Part shown: one piece after another, positions 48,801 through 61,065 of the stretch
How the letters are laid out: every line of letters starts with the position of its first letter
How positions within the stretch are numbered: position 1 is the first letter of the stretch
NCBI GenBank assembly: GCA_008921705.1
Contig: VFFE01008906.1
Location: 2,073,146-2,137,145, forward strand
Reading direction: 5' to 3'
Length of the DNA: 64,000 nt
Origin: Burhinus oedicnemus
Taxonomy: Eukaryota > Chordata > Aves > Charadriiformes > Burhinidae
The notes under the pieces: generated by a model
Told to the model about the DNA's origin: nothing
Seen by the model: only the letters and a program-made list of their open reading frames with translations
Databases searched by the model: none
Program-made: the position numbers and the translations under genes

Positions 48801-51725
48801 GGTACAAATATACTAGGAAACATCCATGTGAAGACAAATCTTAAGAAACCCCCCAGTAATGAACATGAGGTTAATGGAGCAAAATGGAATCTAAAATGGA
48901 GTTGCAGCGATCACTTCTAATCTAAATAGAAAATTTTGAGTCTCCAGTGGGAAGGCAGTCCTTTTCCATAAGTGTATATGAGAGAGAAAAAAACAAAATT
49001 ATGTTTTCTCTTGCGACATTTCCCTGTGACATTGAGAAAATAAAACTGTTATTTTTACCATCTCCTCAGGATTTTATTTCAAATATCACCTCACTTCCAG
49101 TGCTGAAAACTTCTTCCAGTTTAAAATAATAATCATAATTTGTGACAGCCCTGTTTACTTGAGTGATGTAGCAAAACTGATCCTATCTCATCCCAGCTGG
49201 TGAGAAAAATGGCTGGTAGTTTTACCTAACGCAAGGTGCAATCCCAATAAAGCTCTAAAGCTTCTAAACATCAAGTTGCAAAGCAGTGTGGAATTCAGAG
49301 ACAAGGGAGGTCTGGTGCTACTTCCCTCCATGGATTCACAGTTCATTTCTCAGTTTCTGATGGTCAACAAGTGATATTGCTTTTATTCAGGCATTTTAAA
49401 GGTCTGCGTATCTCTAGGTTTGGTGTGCAGAGTGTTCTGTGTACATATATTCTTATTTTCTCTTCGCAACCTCTTTCTGGCTTTGACCTTTGAAGGGCTG
49501 TAAAATGAATCTATGTTTACAAGAGTGCTGAGCTGATGTGGAGACACCTGGGTTTTGTTACCTTTTGTTATTTTAGGGACCTTCAGCAAGTTGCTTAGTC
49601 TCTTTTGACCTTCCTTTCTTCCTTGGCTTAAACACTTGGTGAACTTGAAAAAAATGTGCTGTAAGAAACTCGATAGTACTGTAAATTGTGAATGAAAAAT
49701 GGGAATTACTTAGTGATAACAGATTTTTAGCATACTGGGAATGTCTCCTGCAGGATATCAAATGTACAGTATATTTAAAATGTACATAAAATTGTTTTTT
49801 TATTCTTGCAGAACTTTTAAATGACTCCTAACATTAATAAATGCTGGCTGGCTGCGAATGGGGGGCCATGGAGACTTGCCTGGAATTTCTTTACACTTCC
49901 TTAGAGATTGTGTGACGTTCATGAGGCACGAAGTCCTGAATCAAATATTTCTAGTAATAAACATCACATTTGTCTCAATGCATTTGTGACCAATGCAATC
50001 ACGCTACTCTTCTGCTAAAGATAAATCTAGAGTAGGGGAAAGCAATGATATCATACTCCGATTAAGGACCTGGATAACAGGCTGAGAAGGGCAGAGGACA
50101 GCCTGTTCTGCCGAGTAGGACTTGCTTTTGGACAGGGCTTGCATAGCCTGATGACACGGATTATAAATGTCTGCAACAGGTCTGACTAGGCTGGTGGGTT
50201 TACTAGTTGTAAACAAGTCTCCAAGTTCATGTGATGCAAGTTTGTATATCCCTTAAGCAGTTCTTTCAGATTGGGAAATATTATGTTTAATGTGTGATGG
50301 TGTCCTATGAACAGTAGCTCACTTCTGCTTGAGGAGGATGCTGAGCCATACTGGGAACAAGGGCTGCCAGTCGTGATGTGGCCTGTATGAAGCTAGCTTT
50401 TAAGAAAAAATAGCAAGGGCTTTCAGATGCTGTTGCAAAAATAGATGTTTCCCGTGTTTGCTCTGAACAGAGCTAGGAGGATGCTATTAGATGCTGAGTA
50501 TTCATTACTGGACTTTGCTTTGCTGGTGCAGAAATTAGAGATGCCTGAGAACAATCTCAGCTTTATTTCTACCTGCTGGGCACAAATTATTTCAGAAAGA
50601 GCTCAGGCCCGTATTTGTGTAACGAAATGCCGTGCTGCCCTCATTTGGTGTGAAAACCACGCCGCACAGCCCGGGGAAACTGCCATCCTGGAGGGACTGC
50701 AAAACATGAGCCACTTGTTACTTCAGCCTCTGAAATTCAGGCTGAAGAAACGGTTGCATGGATTAAAGATGCTGATTAGGCCTCCAAAAATTGTGTTATG
50801 CAGATGGTAAACAGCACCACTAATGACTAATACATGGAAAGCTGTATGGGTGTCAATATAGACTTCAAAGAGCCATTTGAGGCAGATGTTTTATTCCTGG
50901 TGGACTCGTTTCCGCTATGGACATTTGGTATAAGAACTCTGGTTGTTCTGAGGCTCTCAGTGAGGTTTTTAATGTCAATATTGATTAGGGACATAGAAGG
51001 TGTATTTGATGTATGCATGAAGAGGTGCTCTATTTGTGGTACCCTCTTATGAGTCAAACAATTATTTCCTACCTGTGGTCAAACAAAACATTAGAGCAAT
51101 CTTAGTATGACCCCAGTGCTTGATTACATTTTCTTCAAACAGAACCTAAATTACAAAGGCATCTACCTTTTCATGTACTAGAAGTCATAATTCTTGCATT
51201 ATTTTATTCTAACTTATCTATACCTGCCTTGTAGTCTGTTACTTTGTGTGCAAAAACAATCCCCTCTGGTGCAAAATTCTCTCTTGTAAGCAAAGAAATG
51301 AAAGGACCATTAACAGCAAACAGTCCTATGGGTATTTAGTTAAAGAACATTTGCAATATTCAACTAAAACAGCGAATGGGTTGGAAAATTGTCTGAAAAC
51401 TGGATGACTTTATCTTTACTGGAATCAGTCAGCTCTTGAGTTAATAAATCAAACTCTTGCCAGCTAAAGTATCTCATCAGGAGTGTCAGTAGCTAAGGTA
51501 TGAGATTGTCCTTTGTCAGAGGCTTGATGTATGGGCGTGGGGGGAATGAACTGATGACTTTGGACTCGTTAGGCATCAGCAGTCCCCTCTGGAGAGCCAA
51601 ATCCATCTGTTTTCCCATCTCTGCCTCATTTCTGTACTTGGTTACATGACTTCCCCTTGAGAACATTTCCTCTGAATATTGTTCATAAATATTTCTAAGA
51701 AACCAACTTATTGTTTGGCTTCTGT

Positions 51726-52080
51726 CTTTTTTTTTGGGTCTTTTTTTTTTTTCTGGACTGTTTTTCAGCAGGGGACATTAACTGCTGTTGGTCTTTTCAG
51801 CAGGTTGGGAGGGAAGGGGTTATTGTTTCTGGGTTTGGATAGTTTGTTTGGATGGCTGTTGACTTTGTTATTGTTGTCTTTCCCCTCCATTTTTGGCAGT
51901 CTGGGGAAGTGGGTGGTTCTCTGTTTTGTTTTTTTGACCGTTTGTGAATTATTTATACAGACAGGCTTTTGTGGGGGTGAGGTTTTCTTTGGGTTTTGGT
52001 GTTTGTTTGTAGGGTTTGTTGTATCTCAGGGCATTTTTTATTTTTGTTCAACTTTTGTTATTCTGATGTTCAGATTGCTC
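51726..52080 (+). repeat. G/T-rich low-complexity tract with a spurious open frame
   Basis: Over about 350 bp the plus strand is strongly enriched in T and G (TTTTTTTTTGGG, GTTTGTTTGTAGGGTTTG and so on) and poor in A. Stop codons all contain A, so a frame of 151 codons (51679-52134) stays open and gives a Phe/Leu/Gly/Val-rich translation that resembles membrane protein. The low-complexity origin and the lack of any motif argue against a gene. Confidence 0.65.
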
Positions 52081-52261
52081 TTGTTAGCTTCCAAGTGGCT
52101 TCTGTGGCTGGTAGCTTCTGTAACTGTCTCTTGACAGACTGATTTACAGCTAAAAAGGGCTTTGCCCTTTGGTTCCAGGCTGCCCACTACTCAGGAAGAA
52201 CAGGGCTCAGACTAGCTTTGCCTCTTGAGAAAATCATGGGTGAAAATCCAAGTCCTCTTGA

Positions 52262-52680
52262 AGCACATTTCTGGGCACCAGAAGAAGGTGGCGAGCAGGA
52301 ATAGCCAGCATGGACTTGCAAAGGGTTAATTATGTGTGACCAGCCTGATTGCCTTCTGAGAAGAGAAAGCTGAATCTGTGGATGTCACTTACCTTGACTT
52401 CAGCCAGGCTTTCGAGGCAGTCTCCCACAGCTTTCTTGTATCCAAGTTGGGATGTTATGATCTGGATGGGTGGACTACTAGATGTGTGGGAAAACTGGCG
52501 GGATCATTGGGTCAAAGCATAGTGGTTAATGGCTTGTTCTCTACCTGGAGGCTGGTTACAAGTGGAGTTACTCAGAAAGCGCTCCTGGAACCTGTCCTGC
52601 TCCTGCTTTGGGAAGGAGGTTGATTAGAGACCTCCCAAGGACCCTTCTGAACTGAATAATTGTGTTATTCAAACAAATTG
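52262..52680 (+). mobile_element. CR1 copy with internal deletion, plus strand
   Basis: The frame from 52378 reads MDVTYLDFSQAFEAVSHSFL and continues VSKLGCYDLDGWTT, matching CR1 motif A (YLDFSKAFD). It then reads WRLVTSGVTQKALLEPVLL, a decayed form of the conserved [13 protein letters not shown]. Sequence to the left (GGGCACCAGAAGAAGGTGG onward) reads like the preceding CR1 segment in a shifted frame. At about 52605 it jumps straight to the 3' terminus (GGAGGTTGATTAGAGACCTC, then CCTTCTGAACTGA), with octamer-like ATTGTGTTATTC. The C-terminal half of the ORF and the ADD box are missing. Confidence 0.85.
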
Positions 52681-55600
52681 GTGTCAACTAAGTGTCAATG
52701 TCAAGATCACACAGTGCAGACTGCCTGTTACAGACAATTTTTGCATAGAGGTCTAGTTGCTTTTCAGCTGAAGGGATGGAGATAGACTTTGATTCTGTAG
52801 CGAGCTCTGTCATTGCAAGGAGGGCCGTGATGATGGAAGATGCACTGATGGACCATTTGTGTACTAGCACCCTCATTCATTCCTAAAATAAATTCAGTGC
52901 ACATGAACTGCATACAAACTTCACAGCACATTTTACTATGCTGTAAGAGCAGAGTTTCGCAGCTGTATCTAGAGCCTGAACAGGAGCAACAAACCAGGAG
53001 TACGCAGCCCTCTCTATAGATTTCTTCCCCTTATTCACAGTTGAAAACAGAGGAGCTTCAGCTTCAGTATGCACAGGAGGGATGAAGGTAAAACAGCCTT
53101 CAGCTGGTTTCTAAGTGTTCATGGCCCATGGAGAAAAGCTTGGGGAGAACTGGGATCATCTCTGAAGCCGAACTGCTGCTTTGAAGCAAAAGGTTTGGAA
53201 GAGCTGAGCAGTGAGCCCACAGCCAGGTCATCGGGGACTTGCATTAGAACTATTGCTTGATTTTTAGGCTCTACATAAATTTTTTGCATGGCTCCATGGT
53301 ATCCAAATAGTGTCCCTGAGGTTTATTTCCTGAAGTGCTGATCCCATAAGGCATTAAAAAAAAAAACAAAACAAAAGAAAAAACCCAAACATGTTTCCCC
53401 ATTTGCTCTACATTGCTACAGGTACCTGGTGGTCATGTTGGATATTTTGTCCACCTGCCTTAGCCAATTCCCAAAAAAGGCCACCCCCAGAAAGTGTTTT
53501 GTCCCTAAAACATCCCTTCAAATAAGTTTCTTCCTTTTTTCTCCCCCACCCACCCAAAGTATTAGGGGTCTCCAGTGTAATAAGCCAACTTAAAAAGATT
53601 GAATGAAGTTTACAACTGTTTGAAAAAAAAAAAATGAAAACTTGAGTTTTCTGGATTTTTAGTTGAACAAAATTTAAATTTCGAAGCTAAATTATTAGGG
53701 TGGGGTTTTTTCCTCATTCCTTTTCATTCCTCCCTCATTCACTAAGGGTTATGAGAGGCAGAGTGCTTCCACCTGCAGTGCTTTCTTCCCCCTCCATCTT
53801 CCCAAATCCACCCTGAAGATTTGGTAGGTGAAGATCTGGAAAATGAAGATATGGACTAAGAGTACAGCTCCTGCAAGTCTAATAGAGGCAGTACCATCTC
53901 TCTTGCCGCACCTTCATCCTTGAACTTCCAAGCACAGGAAAACTTGTCCTAGCCTTCTCAACAAAAACCCGGAGCTGGAATTACCAGGCTTATTTAAACC
54001 AGGGCTGCTCTGAAGCTGGTTTAGCAACTCTGTCGAAGGCCACAATTCCCTGTTGAACTCTCCTGCCAGGTGGAGCCTGTTTTGAGTTTCCCAGCAGCTC
54101 TATAAGTGTAGACTCCTAAAGTTGATATTACAGCTGGTCACAGGCTCTAACAGGAACCTTCTGGACAATAAAAGATTATTTTTTTTTTCTGCAGCAGTGA
54201 TACCTTAGTTGATACAAATACTTTTATCCATGTTTATCAGTCATGAAACAGATAAATGTGACACGGTGGGGTCTGCTGGGTTTGGGTTAATCAAGGTTTC
54301 AGTCTATCAGTGCTTCAGTTTTTATTCTTTACAGCTTTCAACTCACTTAGATGGTTTATCTTCTGACTGTTTAATTTAAGATGTCTGAAGGCTGATGTGG
54401 CGGTGTCTGATGTCCCTGTTTGGTTCTCTGTGCTGGCGGTGGGTAGAATTTAAACCTTAACATCTGCCTTGGTTCTTCATCTGAATGAAGCCTTCCTTAT
54501 TTCCATCAGGGAGATGGTGAAGCTTTCTTTAATGGCAGCCTACTGAAACCTGCCAGTGAAAGATACTGAGCGAAAGAAAACGCTTATGCTCAGGGTTTGT
54601 TTTTTCACTATTGAAATAGCTTTTTTGGTTATAAATGGTAAAAATGAAGGAATACTGTTTCATTCATATCCTTCTGGACCGATTGCCAAAGCAAACTGAG
54701 AGTCTCTTCTCATCACAAGCAGTAGTTCCTACTGAACAGAAGATGAATTACATTTCATTTGATCACATTTGTATCTGCATCTGCAATATCATATGGTACA
54801 AGGGGATTTCTAACCTTGGATGAACGCCAGAAAAGAGGTCTGATTCACCGTTGTCTTAAACAAGGAAAGGTGGCCGGTGTCTCCATGGATCAGAAGGGGG
54901 CATCTGCTTTGAGTAACACTAAGGGATGAACCTCTGTGTCCTCACTCCAGGAGAACTGACCTCGTAGCATGAAGGTGAAGGATTGCAATGAGCAACTTGC
55001 TGCTTCTGCAACATGGTGCAAGGAAGGATCAAGGTAGCAAATCTTTCTTCCCAGGGTGCCTTTGCCTGCCCCCGGCTGGCCATGGTGGACCTAGAAGCTC
55101 AGGGTCTTTGTTAATTGAAGAAGCTACTCGGTACCACCATGGCACTAAAACTTGCTTAAATTTAAGATTTAACACTAGCAAGAATCCCTTTATTTCTAAA
55201 GGGAGTGGAGGACAAACCTGGGGTGATGTTGGAGAGCAGAGGAGGCACTGTTATGTTAAAGCTGCTTTTTCTTGCATTCTGTAGGTGCTGAAGGCTTTAC
55301 TTAAACCCAGTGTATTGTAACACTTTGCAAATACATGTTCTTGTGTATAACCTGAGTAAATACAAATATGAGGCCAGTATGACTGGGTAGAGTCCACAGA
55401 ACTTAGACAAAAGTAGGGTTTGAAAACAAATTTATCAAGGATTGAAAACAAGAGACTATGGGCTCTTGTGGGTCAGGACCTTGAGCCCTGTTCCTGCCTT
55501 GCAAGCTGGGCTCCTTCCCCTACCCATGCTGAGATCGGCCAGCTGGGAAGAGACATGGACTTTTCATTTCTCTGTTATTTATCAAGTCCTTTTTTTTGCT

Positions 55601-58391
55601 GCCCTAAAATACATTTTAAAAAAGTAAAAATCAGCAGGCAGTTACTTCAACACCTCTATGAAAATATGTAGAAATATTATAAGCTGATTTCACTCCTGTC
55701 TCCTTAAAGGGAAATAGTCTGTGGTAGAAATATGCAATTAAAAATAGTAGCAATTAGAGAATCTCAAGAACCAAAATAGGAGTTTGCTGTGAGGTAGAGC
55801 TGTTTTCCCTTTTGTCTGTGCTTCTAATTTGAAACACTTTGGTGTTGGGATCTAATCTTAGTAGTTGATGCTCAACTTCTAGTTTGTCACATAAGTTAAA
55901 TGTCATAGGCCAGACTCTGGTGTGAACTGGCCAGTTTTCACTGACTATCAGAAACACAAATAGTCTCTGGCCTCAAATCTGCTTCAGATCTTCACTGCTT
56001 GTCGGTAGTGCAAGAATATCCATGTTTGTAAACCCCTATACGCACGAAGCAGTGAATGCTTTTGTATGAATTGCTTCATTTGTTCATGAATGAAGGAGAA
56101 AAATGCCTCATGCCTATAGGTGCCTGCACATACGCAAAGAAGAGATGTCGGCAAGATTAGGAAGGTGCTTTCAAGCCCACCCATTCCAGTTACAGGCATT
56201 TCAGTATTACAGGACATGGTGGAGGGTCTGAACATCCATCTGCCCAGATCCATCCCCCTTGCAACTGAGTGCAAGCCAGCAGATTGACAGCAGTGCCCTT
56301 GGTACGGTATCAGAGGATGGAGAGAAGAAACTGAAGCTTTGGAATATGCCTGTTGGCTCTGGAGAGCAAATCACACACAGGAAGGACTGCATCTTTGACA
56401 CTAATCTCAGCTCTGCCTGTCTCCAGCTCAGTAACGAGCTGTTGGGCTTGTGCAGAGGCATGCAGTAGCCTTTTCCCAGTGCCATAACCTGGAGTGGTGG
56501 ACCTTAGGCAAGTTTACACAAAAGCATAAAAATGAGTACTGTTTTATGTAGCCACAATGGCTCTTTTTGAAAGTGAAGCCAAGTTCTGGGAAGTAGGGAT
56601 TTTTCTCATTTTATTGGAAAGGTTCGTATCGAGTGGATCTGGTGCTAGGCTGCATCTTGGCCAAGCCTGACCTACTCAGCTGTGTGCCTGCAGAAGCCCG
56701 TTCTCCAGCCTTTGGGGGGATCTGCAGTTTCTCTGGCTTTACCTTCACTGCTCAGCAACACAGGCCAGGGCCTGGTGGCCAATCCTGAACACAAGTGGTC
56801 TTGTGCTGGCTGCATCCATAGGACTATGGTTTCCTTCCCTGCTCCATTTCGTGTCTTTCTTGCCAAAACCAGGGAGGCTTTTCTCCTGCTGCCTTCTGGG
56901 GTTAGCCCAGGGCTCATGCTCTCCCAATAACCAGGTGCTGCTTGGAAGAGTGATATTTGGTTCAAGCTGAGACCTCACCCTCACTAAAGATCAAACAGCC
57001 CCTGTTGTGGCCCTATTTCATTAGAGCTATTTGGTCTAGTGCAGACTGGGAGCCTCTGGAGCTGCAGCTCCAATTCTGCAGCGTCCTTAAGGCTGTTTTG
57101 AACTCTAAGGCACTTCAATGAATACAAATACTTTTAAAATCAACTCCCCAATCCAGATGCCCAGCTGCACCCCAGTTGCTCCGTGTTGGCACTCATGGCT
57201 GACCCAGTGTTTGCCCACCACTACGCGTATGTCGTGCTTTTCTAGCTGCTGTTTCAGAGCATGACAATGCAGAGGTCACCACAAAGTATATAGTTCCATT
57301 AATTCTTCCCATGCCATGCTTTTGGAGCCAGCTGCTACTTCCGCACCAGTCCATGTCCTGAGGTGCAGCTGTTTGGGATGGGCAGAAGTAACAGCAAATG
57401 GAGGTTTCAAGCCCCGCAACTAGCTCGGCAGACATCCAATCCCTTGTGCCCACAGCCAGCTTCAGTCACAAAACTGGAGTGCTTTAAAAACAGTGCATTT
57501 TCTCCCTGCTCTCCATTATTTTTGACATATCCTAGTCATATTTCTAGTCTATTTTTGACGCATTGTCAGTAAAGCCAGAAGGTTAAGGGCCGGCTAGAGA
57601 GGCAACAGCAGCAAGGCTGTGTTTTGAGGAGTATTTTCCATTTGGGGATCAAAGCTCAGTGCAAGGCGTGAAGGTGCCCAGACTTTTTAAGCACTCTCTC
57701 CAATCTGCAGTAAGCAATTATATGGGGCACAAAGCAGGATCTTGTGCCCCTGACACATCGCTTCCCCTCCGTGGCAGAGTCTTGAGCATGACTAAAGAAC
57801 TGCTGTTATCAGACTTGTGTCTAGACACTATTGGCTTTTTTGCATTAGTCATCGTACACTCAGATCCTTTCTAACAATAATAACATTCAATGTGTGCCTC
57901 AGGTACTTGGCTGTATATGGATGACCCTGGACATAGGTATAACTTTGCACAAGGGTGGTTGGATGAACAGGAACTGCACTTTACCTGGGAAAAACCTGCA
58001 TGAATTTTACTTACCTCCGAGCAGTGCAAATTAGTTGAGTTTAAAAGGGATTAGGCATTGGAGTGCAGTTGGCCTTAGCTATTTCAGCATACCCATCCCC
58101 TACGCTGCGGGCAAATGAATGCTAACTCAGCCCTCTGAGCAACCCATGTGTCCATGCCTGTTATCATCATCATCTTTTCTTAACTTTTGCTGTAACATCT
58201 GCTTGTTCCCTGATGAGATGGCAATCTGCTTGGGGCAGGGAGCGCAATTCACCCAGAAGAGTGAATTACCCCAAACACTCTTCATTGTTCTCAAAGGGAT
58301 TTTGGCTTCCACAGGTCATGTTGCATGAAGCTATGGCTCAGGGGGATGGCTCTGCCAACGGATATCATGTGTTGGGTTGAAGACAGCATCT

Positions 58392-58420
58392 GCAGCAGCA
58401 CCAAGCTCTGGTGCTGCTGC
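58392..58420. repeat. Perfect inverted repeat, 12-bp arms
   Basis: GCAGCAGCACCA (58392-58403) and its exact reverse complement TGGTGCTGCTGC (58409-58420) flank a 5-base loop. As RNA or single strand it would form a strong hairpin. The arms are CAG/CTG-like. No miRNA-type longer stem is evident because pairing fails at the next outward base. Confidence 0.85.
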
Positions 58421-61021
58421 TGACCAGAGATAGTACTGCATATACTGTCCTGCAACCTCAGAAGGAAGAAGAGGGTGAGTGATGCTATGGTGGATGGAGA
58501 GGATACAGCAGAGCAAGCCAACAGCAAACAGGTCACCATGATGCTCTTGGCTGCCAACAGAGCCAAGACGGGCTGCCAGCTCTCTCTGGTCTGCAAGTCT
58601 TTTTGAGTATTGCCAATGCAATGTTGAAGTTCCTTCTGTGCATGCAGAGTAGACATGGGAACAAAGCAAACTTACATGCTCCTGTTTTCTCTGTTTGTCC
58701 TTATTTCTACTTGTAGGGTGGCCAGTCTCTATGAACAAATGTAGGAGGCAGGCCCCCCAAGCTGGGTCATTCAGGGTGACCCCAAACACGGGTAATGACC
58801 CTGCGAAGAGACGGCTGTCCTCAGCTTCTGCCAGGGTCTGGGAACAAGCTCATTCCCAGGACTGCAGCCTGGGTGGGGGTGACAGAAGACAGCACAAACC
58901 CTCTTCCCCAAGCAAACCCCAAGGCAGCATGCTGACTAATCTTGCTGGCATGCTGGGACAGACCAAGTTAAACCAGGACATCTGGGCACGTCAGTGATTC
59001 CTCCAGTGACGCCGTACTTGAGGCCTGTCCCTTCTCCGGCGCTCCTGGGAACTTTGCTCATAGTCTTGGAGAAATTATGATCCAGGCTCTTGTTTAAAAG
59101 CTTAGAAGTGTATATATCTCCTGTTGTCTTGTTCTCTAGAGGGTTGTGTTTAACTGGCCATGCAGTGGGCTAGAAAGCTTGGGAGATTTTTCCTACTCTA
59201 GGTCAAAAGGCAATTGAGAAGGACTAGATTTTTATTTAAAGCAGTGACCTGCCTTCTGTGTGGCATCAGACTAGCAAGTATGAAACAGCAACACAGTCTG
59301 AGGCACGAGAGAGGGATCAAAATGAGGGCCCAATCCTTTACCACCCATCTGCTTTTTGCTAGAGGCCTCCTATGTCTCCGCTTCACGGGCTGTAAAGTGC
59401 AGAACTGTGCCAAATACTGCTTTTACCCATACTCACACACTCTCTAACACTACTTGCTCCAAGTGCACTTACAATTTTTTCCTTCTTTGCAATTCCCATG
59501 CTCTGTGTGCATCTCCTCCAAGCCTTTAGCTGAAAGCACAGCAACATCTCCTGGAACTAGGTGGCTATTGCAAGTTCGGTTGTCAAAGTGCTGTCCTTAA
59601 ATCCCGATCAATTCACTCAATTTGAGAGACTCCAGATTTGTTCCCATTGTGCAGGTACCAGGGATGAGGCAGGGGTAGCGTATGTCCAGCACATCTCCTC
59701 ACGCTTATGAGGAGGAGGAAGGTACCAGCTATTGGAAACTGCCTGTTCATTATTCAGATGTCCCTCAGGAAATTCTTCGCACCTAATGAGGCAGACCACC
59801 TCATTAGGCATGATGCATTTAGAGGGAAACCAGGGAGAGAGAACTGGACTGCTCACACCATGCCAAAGGAGACAGGAGGGATTCACCCCACCAACAAGTG
59901 TGTGAGCTGCCAAATGTCTGGATTAATTACCAGGGAGCTTGTCTCCTGTAGAGAAAAGCAACTGGGGATGTGGACCATGGGTAGCCTTGAAATTGGAACA
60001 AGAAGCCACCAAAAGAGGTTCTGTGCTCAAAAAAAAGGCAAACTGCTGTCCTTGCTGACCTGCTTATAAGAGAAGACTGCACTGGAGAAAGCAGCAAAGG
60101 CAGAAGGGCAATGATTGCCACCTCTGAGGAAAAGTAAGAGATTGCAGCAGAGAGGTTGGGTAGGATTTGTCTCTCAACTGCATCCTCACTGTTTCCAGAG
60201 GCTGCACGTCACAGTACACCACCTCGGTACACACAAGCTCTTGGGGCAGAGCCGAGTTGGGCAGCAGCCCAAGCCCACCTGCAGGTTCCCTCTCTTCTTC
60301 TTCTTACAGAAAAAGGTGGAAAATACTGGAAGGGAACTGTTGCTCACATGGCTTAGAGGAAACTGGAAGTCCTGATTGTCATATGCGACCCACATATTAA
60401 AGTGGAGGACAGTGGGTGAGGAAAAGTGGGGCACTATAAGGTGGACTCAGGCTTAGGAAGAAGGACTTTTCCACCTGTGTAGTGCATCTGTCATTTTGCA
60501 ATGTCTCCTGTTATCATGGAAAACAACTTTATTTCCTGGCATGTCTGGTCAGTGCCTGACATAAGCTAAAGACTTTGCTTGCTTCGCGGTATGGCTTCAC
60601 CCATCATACACTGGTCACTGGTGATTTTATGTGCAGTAAATGGTCCAATTAACCCACTGACCATCTTCACTTTTTCCCCACCCTGACCTTATCATAGAAG
60701 GTATGTTGGCCCTGAGAGCTCTTGTTGAAGATGTATATATTAAAAAAGATCTTACCAGACACTGGAGATTTCCCCCATTGAATTAGACCAGCACTCCTCC
60801 TGCTCTAATATGCTTTCAGCTGCAATAATTAGGGCAAGGTATCACCAAAATAAAGGTGTCCAGTGGCAGCATCTGTGGGCAACAGGTACAGAAGTTCCCA
60901 CCAATCCCCAATTAATTTAGGATATAAGCAAATTCCTGAAGGAGGAGGTGCCAAACATTTACACCACCTCTGCCATTTAGGGTTTTGGTGGACAACTTGG
61001 CCAACCTAGGCATAAGGGCAG

Positions 61022-61065
61022 CAGGTGGCCTTTTGTGAGACCACAGGTGGCCTTTTGTGAGACCA
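61022..61065. repeat. 22-bp perfect tandem duplication
   Basis: A 22-bp unit starting CAGGTGGCCTTTTGTGAGAC occurs twice without a mismatch, followed by CAGG of a third. Perfect identity implies a recent duplication. Related CAGGTGGCC recurs at about 61081. Confidence 0.95.

Larger units (their letters stand above)
40871..52259. other. Non-coding DNA, no gene seen
   Basis: A somewhat GC-richer patch lies at 41300-41680 and carries overlapping frames on both strands (longest 165 codons plus, 157 minus) with no recognisable domain. The + strand frame 50445-50810 (121 codons) has protein-like composition but no match I know and no flanking splice signals I would trust. Simple repeats include a 12-bp doublet at 44407-44430, T22 at 45865-45886 and the G/T-rich tract at 51726-52080. 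Confidence 0.45.

Noticed and set aside
50445..50810. Plus-strand frame of 121 codons with protein-like composition
   Set aside because: No recognised family, no promoter or splice context. A database search could overturn this.
51679..52134. Hydrophobic 151-codon frame resembling a membrane protein
   Set aside because: It arises from G/T-rich low-complexity DNA in which stop codons are rare.
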